A stretch of DNA of 64,000 nt from Sepiola atlantica (GCA_963556195.1 OY744519.1:29452397-29516396); one strand, 5' to 3'; positions 22,192 to 34,367 are shown, counted from the stretch's first letter. Notes: generated by a model not told the origin, from the letters alone. Numbers and translations: made by a program.

Positions 22192-22747
22192 GATTTATAA
22201 AAAATAGACTATGGATTTCTTCGATTACGGCTTTTACAACATGGCCGATCAAAGAGCAAGGGAAATAATTATTTAGCTTTTACACATAAGTCAAAGCTAT
22301 AACGCATTTTTATAAACCGAATTTTAAAAATAAGACTGTTACATTGACGAGAGACGTGTCCTGTTTACAGCGTTTACATGTCTGAGCAAAGTGCAAGGGA
22401 GCTAACTATTTTCCCTTGTTCATCTCTATTAGAAATAAAAACAAAATAATACAAAACTATAACGGATTTTTATAAATCGAATTTAATTTTTTTTTTAATG
22501 GATCACTATTTTCATTATTCTCCGTCAACCAATATGTCTCCAGCCAGACAACACCGAGCTGAATTTAAGAGTTCATAAATCTCTAAGAAAAAAAGTGAGT
22601 CAAAAGTCAAAGTACAAAGACTGACGAGCACGTAATTCTTTTAGCAAAGATACAAATTGTTTTTTTCTTTTTAAAACCAAGGAACTACTACTGCGCCTAT
22701 TACGCTGTTATTATTTATAAAATAAAGTGCACGTTGGGTGTTATAAT
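22192..22747. repeat. Imperfect tandem repeats of the interrupted host element
   Basis: CTATAACGCATTTTTATAAA-type strings recur at about 21579, 22298 and 22460. Each is followed by ATGGCCGATCAAAG or TGTCTGAGCAAAG-like text, at a period of about 150 bp. The retroposon at 21601-22178 lies in the first unit. The array may be the body of the Helitron-like element ending at 22776. Confidence 0.5.
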
Positions 22748-22777
22748 CCCAGGCAAACCCGGGTCGGGACTGCTAGT
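22748..22777 (+). mobile_element. Helitron-like 3' terminus
   Basis: A degenerate hairpin (CCC...GGG) is followed by 9 nt, CTAG at 22773-22776 and T. Confidence 0.45.
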
Positions 22778-23359
22778 TATAAATAAAAATTAAATTAAAT
22801 TAAACGTTGTCTTTGCAGTCTATGGATATCCAGCGTGGACGCAGTCTTTAGAATATTATTGTAAACAAAGAAAATTACTACTACCAGTGGATTCTTACTT
22901 GAGGTGAGTTTATTTGATTTTGATATAAGACTTTGTTTTCAATTACATCCCTGAAGAGGCATGAACTCTCCAAAATTAGTATATAGATGAATATTGTTTG
23001 TTAACAATATTTTGTGGCTTGTTTTATATTTTATCGAAAAAATAAACAGTAATGAATTAAAATTCTGAAAATGTTCAAGAAATGTTCTTGTTGTCTGATC
23101 GGATGATTTGTTGAAACTAATTTCCTCGCACGCCATCTTGTCGTCTGCTCTTTTTGATTTCCAAAATACTGTTTTGCCGCTTTTCAAATCGCCGTACGCC
23201 ACCTCCGGCTACCGGACGCTAAAATTATAACCATGAAAATTAATTGAAACCTGAAGTAAAATTACACATTCTATCTTATTTAAATAGCAATTTTGTCTGT
23301 TCGTCCGTCAGTCACAATTTTTTAAACGTAATAAACACATTGCGAACATTATTAATGTT
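22778..23359. other. Gene-free stretch
   Basis: A minus-strand frame at 22939-23202 is open for 87 residues, but I recognise nothing in it. GC content rises near 23130-23220. Nothing else is supported. Confidence 0.4.
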
Positions 23360-23910
23360 CTTTTAAGAAAAAAATACTCTCAGCACTATTTCAAAACACC
23401 TTATTATCGCTTTAAACAATTATATTCAATATTCTTTTAACAAAAAAAAATCCGCTCGGCACTATTTCAAAACATGTTCTTATTGCTTCAAACTATGTTA
23501 TTACATGTTCCTTTAATAAATAAATTCCGACCGACACTATTTCAAAACACCTTATTATCGCTTTAAACAATTATATTCAATATTCTTTTAACAAAAAAAA
23601 TTTGCTCGGCACTATTTGAAAACATTGTATTATTGCTTCAAACTATGTTATTACCTGTTCCTTTAAGAAATAAATTCCGCCCGGCACTATTTCCAAACAC
23701 CTTATTATCGCTTTAAAACATTAAATTCAATGTTTGTTTTTTTTAGAAAAGAATGCTGCTCAACACTAGTTCAAAAACCATTGCATTTAATGTTATTTTA
23801 AGAAAAAATATCCGCTCGGCACTATTCCAAAACACCTTATTATCGCTTTAAACTATTACATTCATAACAAAAAAAAATCTGTTCGGCATTTTTTTCAAAA
23901 CAGCTTGTAT
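23360..23910. repeat. Satellite array, ~78-bp monomers in an alternating A/B dimer
   Basis: The string CGGCACTATTTCAAAACA or close variants recurs about seven times. Two monomer types alternate for part of the array: one with CTTATTATCGCTTTAAAC and one with TATTGCTTCAAACTATG. The dimer period is about 155-160 bp. The last units are more diverged. Confidence 0.85.
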
Positions 23911-25384
23911 AATAAATTTTAAAAACAAGCAACCATTAAAACTTAGAAAATAATTCCCATTTTCATAACAATTCCAAATGTAATATGAAAACTTAACAAC
24001 ATCGAGGATTCGGGTTAAAAAATCTTTAACATAAACATTAGAATCGTCAAGAGCGATATATAGGCAATACAAAAAAATTAAAGATTAAATGTCCAGAACA
24101 AAACTTGGATGCATTTCAAAAGATGTTTTTGAGTTATTAAAAACCAAGGTAAACTCAGTAAAAAAAGATTTAAATGCTAAAAACACCTTTAAATAGAGCC
24201 AACAGTTCAAAACAATATTGCAATGTTGTTGAGTTTTATTTTTCAACTAAAGACCAGGGCAGATAATTCATAATTACTTGATACGAGGGCAGATAATTCA
24301 TAATTACTTGATTCCAATGGTGATTTGAAATCCGAAATTTTTGGAAATAACGCTGGAATAAGTGACAGAAAGACTGGTGTTATTTTCGTGTTTTACTTCT
24401 AGACTATAGTAGCTTGTAGTATTTTGCACCCCCCTGTACATCGGTAAAAATAAATAAGGGGTGTTACAGTTCCACAGCAACTACAGACGAATTTGAATGT
24501 GTTTATTATGTTTGTGTTTTATGTTTCATTTATATCGAATTGTCGTCACTATTACCAAAACATATGATAGCTTCTAGCTTGGTCGCTGACTGCCCTTTTT
24601 GTGATATTTCCTAACTGCAGCAAATAAGTTCTTTCATACCTCGAAAAAGGACCCAGTCAAGACAAAACTGTTGAAAGCAAAGTAGGTTTATTCGCCTTGA
24701 TCTTTGTTCCAAATCACTGGCCAGTTGAGGGAATAAAGAGAAAGATTGATAATAACTGTTTAATCATATTTCATCAGCGTTTTTTTTAAACACGTGTTCA
24801 CACTTCTAGTGATTCCAAGGAACTACCGACTTCTCTCACTCACCCTCTCTTTGGGTCATGTGATTTCACATCCGTTTATATCAATTCCCACATTCGCAGT
24901 AATTGTAAGCTCAAGTTCAGTAAGTTGACCCCGACTGAACTGTCATTTCCTTGTTTTCTTAACTAACCGTTTTATATACTAGTGGGTTTCATCGTCCAAT
25001 ATTTAACACTGAAACCACAATGGAGTTTAGAGGTAGTGAGCACGCGGGTTCCATACATAAATCTATGAACCTAAACAAAAAAATTGCCATGTATTGGTGT
25101 TAAAATCTAAAAAAATGACGAACAAATAAAACTCCGTTGATTTTGTTTGTTTTTCGGGATTGCTTATATTTCTGCATCGATTTTTCGCGTGGCTAAACTC
25201 AATATTTCGGCGCTTCATCATGTTTGGCGGAAAATTTATTGGATGATGTCAGTGAACTTCAGAAGTTTGAGGTCAAAAACAAATCTTTAGTTTCATCATC
25301 TTCACAAAATTATTACATGTCATAAACAAAACAGTGGAAATACCGAGGAAATAAACACATATACCTCTCCCTCGCCCTCTCCCT

Positions 25385-25386
<2 letters not shown>
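23911..25386. other. Gene-free stretch with one short tandem duplication
   Basis: A 29-bp unit containing GGGCAGATAATTCATAATTA is duplicated at 24257-24314. No coding region or RNA gene was recognised. Confidence 0.5.
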
Positions 25387-25436
<50 letters not shown>

Positions 25437-25471
25437 CACCTTATAATATATGTGTATATACATGAAATAGT

Positions 25472-25514
<43 letters not shown>
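25387..25514. repeat. Two (TA)n tracts
   Basis: Tracts lie at 25387-25431 and 25475-25514, next to the foldback element. Confidence 0.95.
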
Positions 25515-25515
<1 letters not shown>

Positions 25516-25516
<1 letters not shown>

Positions 25517-25682
25517 AGCCATGAAAATATATTTATGGCAATTAAGCTACACAGAGACTCCCGCTTTTCATCTCCGGGGGGAATCTTCAAGTTAAAATGC
25601 ATTTGAGCCTGAAGATTCCCCCGGAGATGAAACGCGGGAGCCTCTGTGTAGCTTAATTGCCATAAATATATTTTCATAGCTC
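25516..25682. mobile_element. Foldback (hairpin) element
   Basis: The two halves are almost perfect inverted copies of about 70-75 bp (ATGAAAATATATTTATGGCA ... to ... TGCCATAAATATATTTTCAT) around a loop near 25600. A related copy at 41449-41607 has the same outer arms but different inner arm bases that still pair. There is no coding capacity. It is a MITE-like or foldback repeat. Confidence 0.85.
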
Positions 25683-25786
25683 ACTACCTAGCTCTACTTA
25701 CGTATCGAGCACTGTTGAAGTAAATACTGAAAATTGATACATAAAAAATGATATCTCCTCATAAAATTTTATGTGGATACATGAAA

Positions 25787-25789
<3 letters not shown>

Positions 25790-25863
<74 letters not shown>
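25790..25863. repeat. (TA)n tract, target of the Tc1 insertion
   Basis: About 74 bp of TA, continuing at 27541-27561 after the inserted element. Confidence 0.95.
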
Positions 25864-25866
<3 letters not shown>

Positions 25867-27540
25867 TATCTACAATAAGTGAGTACACCCAACGAATCTT
25901 TTACTTTTTACTTCATAGAACTTTAATTTTTCGTAGGATTTAAATGAAACTCGGTGTGAACATAGCCATGTAGTGGTTTAATAGCTTTATAAACTATGAA
26001 GGAACAAATATCTTGTCAATGCAAAAGAATTGAACAAAAACATTTGGAACAAGTAACAAAAAGTGAGTACACATGAGCATTTTAAACAAATAATCTTATT
26101 TTTAATACTTTGTATGACCTCCATTGTTATCAATAACAGCAGACAACCTCCTAGCCATTGATTCGACTAGTTTATGACATGTGTCCGCCGGAATTGCGTT
26201 CCATTCACATTTGATGACCTACTTCAGTTCGTTATTATTTCTCGGATTTTTTCCTTCAATTGTCCGTTTATTCTTGGAAATTGCTCCTCATGACAATGAT
26301 TTAGATGAAAAAACTCGTGAAACTATTGTTAATTTATTCAAGAGTGGTCATTCATATAAGGAAATTAGTGACAATGTAAATATCAGCCGAAATATGGTAG
26401 CAATAGTTGTTCAACGGTACAAAAAAGCTAGAACCGTCAAAAATGGCCGCCGTCCCGGTCGACCAAATAAGTTTTCTGATCGAACTAAGAGGCGCATCAA
26501 ACAACTAATAGAGGGACACAGACGTCGGAGTGCTGCTAGCATCGCAGAAGAAATTTTGCACAATTTAAACGTAACTGTGAGTGCTCAGACAGTGCGCAAC
26601 ATTCTCCATGAAGATGGGTTTAAAGGCTGCATGCCTCGGGGGAAGCCTCTTCTTAAAACTTCTCACAAAAAGAAGCGCTATGAATTTGCTAATGAACATA
26701 AAGACAAAGACATGCAGTTTTGGCACAAAATCCTTTGGTCTGATGAGACAAAAATAAATCTATTTGGATTAGATGGCGTTAAGCGTGTGTGGCGACGAAA
26801 AGGGGAAGCTTACAAAGATAAGTGTGTCGTGCCAACTGTAAAGCATGGAAGTGGGAGCTTAATGGTTTGGGGGTGTATGAGTGCCAAAGGAGTTGGACGA
26901 CTTGCTTTCATCGAAGGAAAAATGGATTCCAAACTCTACTGCCAGATATTGGAGGAAAAAATGTTACCAAGTCTAACAAGTGTTGGCAGACGTGGAGTTT
27001 TCCAGCAAGATAACGACCCTAAGCACACATCTCGGGCTACTAAGGCGTTCTTAGACAGTAAACGGGTTAATACCTTACCATTGTCGAGTATGTCACCTCA
27101 TTTGAACCTAATAGAGCATTTGTGGGAGCATCTGAAACGGAAAATTGAAGGGAAATATCCGAGAAATAATAACGAACTGAAGTAGGTCATCAAATGTGAA
27201 TGGAACGCAATTCCGGCGGACACATGTCATAAACTAGTCGAATCAATGCCTAGGAGGTTGTCTGCTGTTATTGATAACAATGGAGGTCATACAACGTATT
27301 AAAAATAAGATTATTTGTTTAAAATGCTCATGTGTACTCACTTTTTGTTACTTGTTCCAAATGTTTTTGTTCAATTCTTTTGCATTGACAAGATATTTGT
27401 TCCTTCATAGTTTATAAAGCTATTAAACCACTACATGGCTATGTTCACACCGAGTTTCATTTAAATCCTACGAAAAATTAAAGTTCTATGAAGTAAAAAG
27501 TAAAAGATTCGTTGGGTGTACTCACTTATTGTAGATACTG
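25864..27540 (+). mobile_element. Tc1-like DNA transposon with ~407-bp inverted repeats
   Basis: The element begins CAGTATCTAC at 25864 and ends with its inverse at 27540, with TA on both sides. The inverted arms (25864-26270 and 27135-27540) are nearly identical. The right arm contains the last ~55 codons of the transposase, so the left arm carries an inverted copy of that coding end. Total length is 1,677 bp, normal for Tc1, but such long arms are not. The insertion split a (TA)n tract. Confidence 0.93.
26181..27302 (+). pseudogene. Tc1-family transposase (DD34E), one premature stop
   Basis: The frame is open from 26181, but about its first 30 codons lie in the inverted left arm. The true N-terminus probably starts near 26275, upstream of DEKTRETIVNLF. 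A helix-turn-helix region covers roughly 26310-26560, with a GRPGRP-type AT-hook-like linker at about 26443. Catalytic residues are D in WSDETK (about 26741), D in VFQQDNDPKH (about 27010) and E in NLIEHLW, with 34 residues between the last two. TAG at 27183-27185 interrupts the C-terminus. The frame then continues to TAA at 27300-27302 with the usual Tc1 ending (WNAIPADTCHKLVESMPRRL). The SPDLNPIE motif reads SPHLNLIE here. Confidence 0.93.
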
Positions 27541-27561
27541 TATATATATATATATATATAT
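27541..27561. repeat. (TA)n tract
   Basis: Right-hand remainder of the tract split by the Tc1 element. Confidence 0.9.
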
Positions 27562-27594
27562 CGAGGCAGCATTTTTTTCCTTAAGACACGTATT

Positions 27595-30196
27595 ATTAAA
27601 AATAACCGACAATTTTTGTCTGGTTATTTTAGTATTGATCCCTTCAATTTTCCGGATTAAAATCTTAATCTTAAGAAAAATGGCTGATGAAACTGCCGTA
27701 ATGTACATGTTGGTCCAGAGTACTTTCTGACCCGTCTGGGTCCATCGTCAGTGGAATAATGACAAACAGGTAAAGACCTGGAGTGAGATTTATAATTAAT
27801 TATGGCGGGAAAATTTAAATATGAAACTATATTTATTAGGTATTATAAGCATTTAAGTATATTAGTACTAGTGTTAAAATTAACAAGATTAATTTTAACA
27901 CTAGTACTAATATACTTAAATGCTTATAATACCTAATAATAGGTACATGCAAAATCAATGGCCGATTCCCAAAATGAAGAAACATTTTGACCCCCCTTCA
28001 CTTAAAATACACTAAAATTCAGGAAATCAACCAATTTTACTGAAATTTTCAATATTTATTAATCAACAATCACGGAATATAATGAAACCATTATTTTTTG
28101 TTAAATCTTAGTGAAAATGTATTATTTTTTAAAAAGAAAATACACCTTTACTAAAATTATATTTTTATATATTAATAAAAAAAATGCATGCTTTTTTAAA
28201 TGTTGACTATGTAAATAAAGCATCGTAGATGTTAACAATTAAATTTTTTTTCAAAATATTTCGTATATATTACGAAAAAGGCCAGTAAATACCGTGTTAA
28301 TAAAATCACTATAACTCGAAGAAAAATTAATTCTTTGAATTAGCGATATTATTATTGAATATAGCATTGTTTAATCAATATTTTCACCAAAAAAAATAAT
28401 ATAATTGCAAAAAATATTTCATGTGATTTTAATGATTAGAGTTTTTGGAAAAATAAAAAATGCGACATAATTATATTTCCCTTTCATAGAGAAACGTGTC
28501 ATCATCAGCGCAAGAATTTCTTGTTTATAATCTTGAAAATAAACCAAACATTTACACATTTGTCGCCCAGGAAGTTAACGAAAAAAGAATTAAAAATATT
28601 GAATAATTTCTACTAACGATCGATTCGCAAGGCTATGGAAGGCACGCTATGTAATAAACAGGCGCAATTAGACCTCCCACCATTCACTCCCACTACCCCC
28701 ACTAAAATGTTATTATTCAGAGATTCATCGATTTCGTTAATTCATTGGAAAGATAAAACGTAAGTTTTTCTTTGTTTTTTTCATTAATAAATATTCTTTA
28801 AAAAGTTTAAAATTTATTTATAAATAAATAGTTCAAATATGACATTTTCTTTAAAATTGAATTTTATTTATTTAATTATAAATAATTTTTATTAACAAAA
28901 AATTAAATCGTTAACAATTTGTTATTTTTTAAATTTTTTTCAATTAATATTTATTTACTTTTTCACACTGAAAATTAAATACTATTTTAGCTTAAAATAA
29001 AAAAATACCCATTAAGTTTTATTTTTAAAGAATTAATGTATTTTAAAATTAAATTAATTCTATAAAAATAAATCGAGTAATGTAATCGTTCAAGTTTTTA
29101 ATCAATCATCATGTAAAAATAATTGATAAAAAATTTTCAACTACATATGCAAAATAAAAGCGATCTTTTGTGATTATAATATATAATGGATACATAAATT
29201 GGTTGGTATAGACATGGTTTGGCGTAAGGTTTAGGGTCAGAGTTAGCTTGGGTCCTAATCTGCACCAGTACATAAAAATAAAAATAAGGGAAAATTATTA
29301 AAAAAAACCTTCTGTTCAAAAAAATAATAAATTCGTGTCTTCCATACTTGTCAATTTAATGTAGTCATATTTTTCGTAACCTTAAAAAATAAAGAAATTA
29401 AGGTCTAATCATTTTTCAATTTCTATAAAGCATAACTTCCATATAAATTTTTTTAAATAAAAATAAATATTACTGCATTTCAGGGCTTCCATACTTTCAG
29501 ATTTGGTCGCCAAATTTTGTTTACACTTACATAAAACAACAAAAATGCGCCCGGGAAGTAACATTCATTTTTTCTTTTGGATAATTCGGCAAGTTTTAGT
29601 AGAAAAATGAACGTCAATTTTTTTTTAATTTACTCTCTTAAGACTAAATTTAATAATTATTTTTGAAATAGTTCCAAAAAATTGATATTTATCTTTCCAA
29701 CGAATTTAAAACGTGTTTTATTGAATGTGCAGTTTTAATCAATTTTTGACGTTTATAGGGGTTTTTGACAACATTTTTAATTCTATTTTTTTTTTCAAAC
29801 GTAAATATACATTTGTTTCCTTTTATATAATAACATTAGGCTTTTATCTTTCAAACACAATCAAAAGTTAAACGAAAACTGCTTTAAAAAAATTAAGAAA
29901 ATACACTTTTAAGAACGAGAGTCAGTGCAAGCAGTCGCCATTTTTGCACGTACCTACCTAATAAATATAGTTTCATATTTAAATTTTCCCGCCATAATTA
30001 ATTATAAATCTCACTCTAGGTCTTTACCTGTTTGTCATTATTCCACTGACGATGGACCCAGACGGATCAGAAAGTACTCTGGACCAACATGTACATTACG
30101 GCAGTTTCATCAGCCATTTTTCTTCCGAGATTAAGATTTTAATCCGGAAAATTGAAGGGATCAATACTAAAATAACCAGACAAAAATTGTCGGTTA

Positions 30197-30204
<8 letters not shown>
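27595..30204. mobile_element. Non-autonomous element with ~250-bp terminal inverted repeats
   Basis: 27595-27843 and 29952-30204 are inverted copies with about 95% identity by eye. Each end begins ATTAAAAATAACCGACAA and contains its own subterminal hairpin (AATAACC.GACAA / TTGTC.GGTTATT). The 2.1-kb interior is very AT-rich with no meaningful ORF. The right end abuts a (TA)n tract. The family could not be assigned to a superfamily from the ends. Confidence 0.8.
27834..27938. repeat. Perfect 50-bp palindrome, probable nested insertion
   Basis: 27834-27883 and 27889-27938 are exact inverted copies around a 5-nt loop. The matching place in the right inverted repeat (about 29950) lacks this palindrome, and the sequence after it resumes the similarity. 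It therefore looks like a separate insertion into the left arm. Confidence 0.85.

Positions 30205-30234
<30 letters not shown>
30203..30234. repeat. (TA)n tract
   Basis: About 32 bp of TA at the right edge of the inverted-repeat element. Confidence 0.9.
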
Positions 30235-30237
<3 letters not shown>

Positions 30238-30595
30238 TAAAGAAGTTTTGAGCTTTAAAATGAAACAAAATAAAAAAGAAAAAGAGGAAAATGCAGTTTG
30301 AATTCTCAGAGAAACTAACTAAATCCAAGATATCGCAGACTTAACATTCGTTGGAAAATTCACAAATAAAAAATTTAAAAAATTATAAATAAATAAAAAA
30401 GGGGGATTCAAGTATCTAACAGTGAATATATATAATTTACTATTTTATGTATATACACATATATTATCAGGTGATATAATATTTTGTCTAACTCTTCCCT
30501 TGATTTAAAATATATGACGATTGATGTTAGGCATTTGTAGCTTTGTTGTTTTCGATTTATCTATTCTGCACTTTAATCATTGACTATGTTATTGC

Positions 30596-30985
30596 CTCCC
30601 CACGAGGGAAGTGTTAGACAATGGTGGTTTTTAATGTGGTGAAAATTCATCTCCTTGGGGAAAAGAAATTGCCGCAGTCTAGAAGGATTTCTTCTTCACT
30701 GACCGACGAGATTGTTTTCCCTTTCCCTTTGCAAAACTCAATCCTGCTCTGCAATTCAAAAAACCTAAAACAACAATTTTCCTCGGCATTAAATAACCCG
30801 AAACAACGAAAACAAATACCACAAATAAAAATGTGAAAATACTTATAACTTGAAGCATAAAAATTGCCTGTTACCAAAATGACTGATATAAATTTACCAA
30901 AATGACTGATATGAATTTACCAAAATGACTTGATTCAGCATTAAATAATCCGAAAGGCTTGATATAATTACATAGTAACTCAAAG
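30596..30985 (+). repeat. Dispersed repeat, 127-bp-dimer family
   Basis: It starts CCCCACGAGG, runs through TTTAATGTGGTGAAAATTCA and CTTTGCAAAACTCAATCCTG, and ends with diverged GCATTAAATAACCCGAAA units. Short ATGACTGATAT repeats lie at 30878-30930. The open frames here are not coding. Confidence 0.7.
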
Positions 30986-31320
30986 GGGGGGGGGCGTCAC
31001 CAAGAGGGGATGTTTTACATAGTCACTTAAAAGGGCATTTGTTACATAACGCTTGTGAATTAATCTTCTCCGAACCGAAAACAATACGAAAAGTCTATGA
31101 GAAGATTATTAAGCGGTTTCAATCTTTTTTAAGTCATTTCGTGAGGCACTTTCAAGCGACATTTTCTTAGGGCGATTTAAGCCTTTAAACTGTCAACCTA
31201 TTACACATTAATTCTCGTTAAACACATCTGCTCTTTAAAGAATTCACATTACGGATTTTTAAACATAGTTCATTCAACATAGTTCGTTAGGCATATCTTT
31301 CGATTTTTAGTTCTTTTCGT
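30986..31320. other. AT-rich spacer
   Basis: It starts with a G-run near 30987. Nothing was recognised. Confidence 0.4.
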
Positions 31321-32030
31321 TTTACAGATAATGTTATGCACAAAAAAGTTACCTTACATTTTCGTTCGTCCCCTGGTCGCGATCGTCGTTGGTACCGTCA
31401 GTTTCGTGGCGTTTCCTTGGCTGTGATCGGTGTTGATGATATTTGATCTGTGGATAAATTTTATCGGCAGGCAGAAGAGAAACGCGGAGACGATTTTCCT
31501 CAGAGAAATTCAATCTTTTCGCGCGTTGCGAAAAGGGTTTTGTTTCCATTCATTCTTTCGATCCTAATTCATTCTTCTCGTTGGGGAAATGCGACGAGAA
31601 TTGCTACTGGATCTCCCAGAGATCCAGCCCTTATATCGAGCGATTACATTCTCAGCCGTCCGGGCCGCTTCTAACCTCACTCAGGACCACCAGAGATGGT
31701 CCACCGTGCAGCTCGCTGCCAAACTAGTAACTCATTTTCTAAACCTTAGTTTCTCACGAAAAGAAGGAGCGGCGTCATAGTCTTTTGTCCTGTCATACAG
31801 ATCATCACCAGAACTGGGTTGACCTTTATTGAACTTCACCTTTGAAGTTGGCCAAGTCTCACCAGTTGTTATGACTTCTCGGGACTACCCACTCTGATGA
31901 CAAATCTATCTGCCCCAAAATGGATGTCCCTTCGACCTGCACCGAACGCGAACTAAGTTCTCACAATAAAAACTAGTGGACCTACACACTTCCAGGCACA
32001 CGGGGCCCCTCATAATATAACAATATGCCG
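31321..32030. other. GC-richer unique stretch, unassigned
   Basis: Composition here is clearly less AT-rich than its surroundings. Open frames on both strands (for example 31450-31674) have no recognisable domain. An AATAAA lies near 31964. It could be a solo LTR, an untranslated exon or a promoter region. I cannot tell which. Confidence 0.3.
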
Positions 32031-32131
32031 TAAAACAGAAACAAACAAAACCAAAAGTAAAAATAATTAAATAAAAATAAATCGAATGATAGGGGCGAGG
32101 GGATAAAGAGAAAGAGAAACAGTGGTGGGGA

Positions 32132-32241
<110 letters not shown>

Positions 32242-32409
32242 TTTAATTTAAAAAGAATTTAAAATTATTTTTTAAGAGAAAAGGAAAAAATTAAGGAATT
32301 GAAAGGAAAAAAAAGGAAAACATTTGAAAATTAAAAAAATTTTTTTTTTATTTTTTTAATTAATTTTTTAAAAATATTATTTTATTTTATTTATTTATTT
32401 ATTTATTTT

Positions 32410-32784
32410 AAAAATGGTGCCGGCCTAGGCTTACACCATACACAATATTTGTAGAGGGTCGAGGAGGATGAGAAGACCGAGGAGGGACAGCATAAACCAG
32501 ACCTCCACTGAAAAAGTGCAGAGAATGCTGGGACCTTGGGGAGGCTTATTGCCACCCAAATCCCAGAGAAGATCAATTGTCCTTATCAGCGAGAAATCAA
32601 TGGTAAGAGGCTATTGCGATACCGCATCGTTATCGAAAAGAGGTGAAGAATACTGGAAATCTGGGGAGACTTGTTGTCACCCAGACTCCAGGAAATACCA
32701 CAGGTTGTTGTCGGTGAACAATCACTGACGATGATCTGTGTGAGAACTCCTAGTGAGTACATAATAATAATAATAATAATAATA

Positions 32785-32874
<90 letters not shown>
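32410..32874 (+). mobile_element. LINE 3' UTR with (ATA/ATG)n tail
   Basis: 32415-32757 is a diverged copy of 50310-50645, the 3' UTR of the RLE-type LINE. Shared strings include GGGGAGGCTTATTGCCA, CCCAGACTCCAG and GAGAACTCCTAGTGAGTA. Both copies end in trinucleotide repeats, here (ATA)n then (ATG)n from 32760, as is common for 3' tails of non-LTR elements. No coding part remains. The frames at 32468 and 32671 are artefacts. Confidence 0.8.
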
Positions 32875-33235
32875 CATTTTGTCGAAAATGAATCTCCTGG
32901 GGAAATTATTTTAAATTGTGGCAGTCTAGAAGGATGTCTATTTCACTGACCGAACAGATATTCCCTTCCTTTCTCTTTGCAAAAGTCAAGCCTGTTCTGC
33001 AAAGCAAAAAACAAAAACAACAATTTTCGTCGGCATTCAATAACCCGAAAAGGGTTGGTATGCTTTAAAACAAAATAACCAAAAGAAATACCACAAGTAA
33101 ACATTTGAAGACACTTATAACTTGAAGCATACAAACCTTTTACTAAAATGACTGGATTCGGCATTAAATAAATGTAAAAATAAAGGTAAATGTAAAAATA
33201 AAAACGAATCAAATGATAGGGGAAGAGAGAGAGCG
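32875..33235 (+). repeat. Dispersed repeat, 127-bp-dimer family
   Basis: It shares AATCTCCTGGGGAAA, GGCAGTCTAGAAGGAT and TTGCAAAAGTCAAGCCTGTT with 30640-30750, and CGGCATTCAATAACCCG with the dimer unit. Confidence 0.75.
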
Positions 33236-34132
33236 CGCACGATGGTTGGTGTTGACATTAAAATAATAATAATAATTCGAGGTTTTTCGATTGTATGAAT
33301 AGTGTTATATATGTATGGATGAATGATCCAAATTGAAATAATGTACCTATGTTTTGTGTGAATGATTAGTGGCAGCGTCGTTAAGCAAATGGTATTACGG
33401 GCTTTCATTAAATATTTATAATCACGTTTGTTTTTGACTGAAGTCTGTTACGCTGTTAGTACTTCAAAAATTATTTTTACGCCTTGATATTGTTATGTAT
33501 GAAAATGCGTAAGGACCTAAATATATAAGATGAATAACGAAATTATACGTGAATCAATGGAAGGATTGGTAATTGAAATCATTCGATGCGATAAGTATGT
33601 TGGAGACGCCATTTTAATCAATATACAATGGTAGTAATTCCGTTCGGTTTTTTGTAATCCGTCAATTCCAAAAATGGGATTAAGTCTATTCGTAATAGTT
33701 CGAAATAACGACGGTGAATTAATCTGATATGTAATTCGATATTCTCGAAATTCAAAAGAAGCGTTCATTAATTGGTTTATGATTGTAGTGTAATATGTAT
33801 GAAATTAGTAGTAGAATGAATTAAAACAATTGCGGTTATGTTTTTCTTAAGTACCCGTTGTATATTTTTCCCGGTGTTAATTGAAATAGTGGTAGTAGAA
33901 AAATTTTAGAGGGGAAAGTTGTTGTTATACTCTGTTTAGATGATGTAGTTTGGAGAGTCAGGGGTAGTGGTCAAATAATAGTATTTAATGTATGAAGATA
34001 AAATTAGGTAAAATATCTGGAACACGCTCTAGTGAATTATACGATTGAAGAGGTCTGTTTCGTAGCCTGTGGTGCAGTTGGTTATTTTTCTAGTGTAGTC
34101 AAAGTTGCAGGAGAAAAACGAGTCTACTTTAC
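33236..34132. other. Gene-free stretch
   Basis: Moderately AT-rich. The minus-strand frames at 33115-33408 and 33517-33768 have no recognised motif. Confidence 0.4.
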
Positions 34133-34203
<71 letters not shown>

Positions 34204-34246
34204 TCCCTATCTCTGTACATGTATCTGTCTATCTATCTATCTATCT
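34133..34246. repeat. (GATA)n and inverse (TCTA)n microsatellites
   Basis: (GATA)n at 34133-34202 and, after 23 bp, the complementary (TCTA)n at about 34226-34246. Together they could fold back. Confidence 0.92.
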
Positions 34247-34336
34247 CGTAATACAAACGTTGACCAAAATTAATGGGTTCGGAAGTAAACCCGAAAAGTA
34301 TTCATATATCTTAAAACAAATATATATATATAAATA

Positions 34337-34367
34337 ACTAGCTATAGCTACCCGGTGTTACCCGGGT
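34337..34367 (-). mobile_element. Helitron-like 3' terminus, minus strand
   Basis: On the minus strand the hairpin CCCGGGTAACACCGGG (34351-34366) is followed after 9 nt by CTAG (34338-34341) and T. This is one of the two clearest of the five ends. Confidence 0.6.

Noticed and set aside
23360..23910. CRISPR array
   Set aside because: The repeat-spacing pattern is tandem with no unique spacers of constant length. The window is eukaryotic and holds no cas genes.
30045..30110. Possible hammerhead ribozyme (CTGACGA ... GAAA) in the inverted end of the 2.6-kb element, also at 27700-27760 on the minus strand
   Set aside because: A stem II with a bulge can be drawn, but stem III has a mismatch next to the core and the sequences that should form stem I do not pair in either copy.
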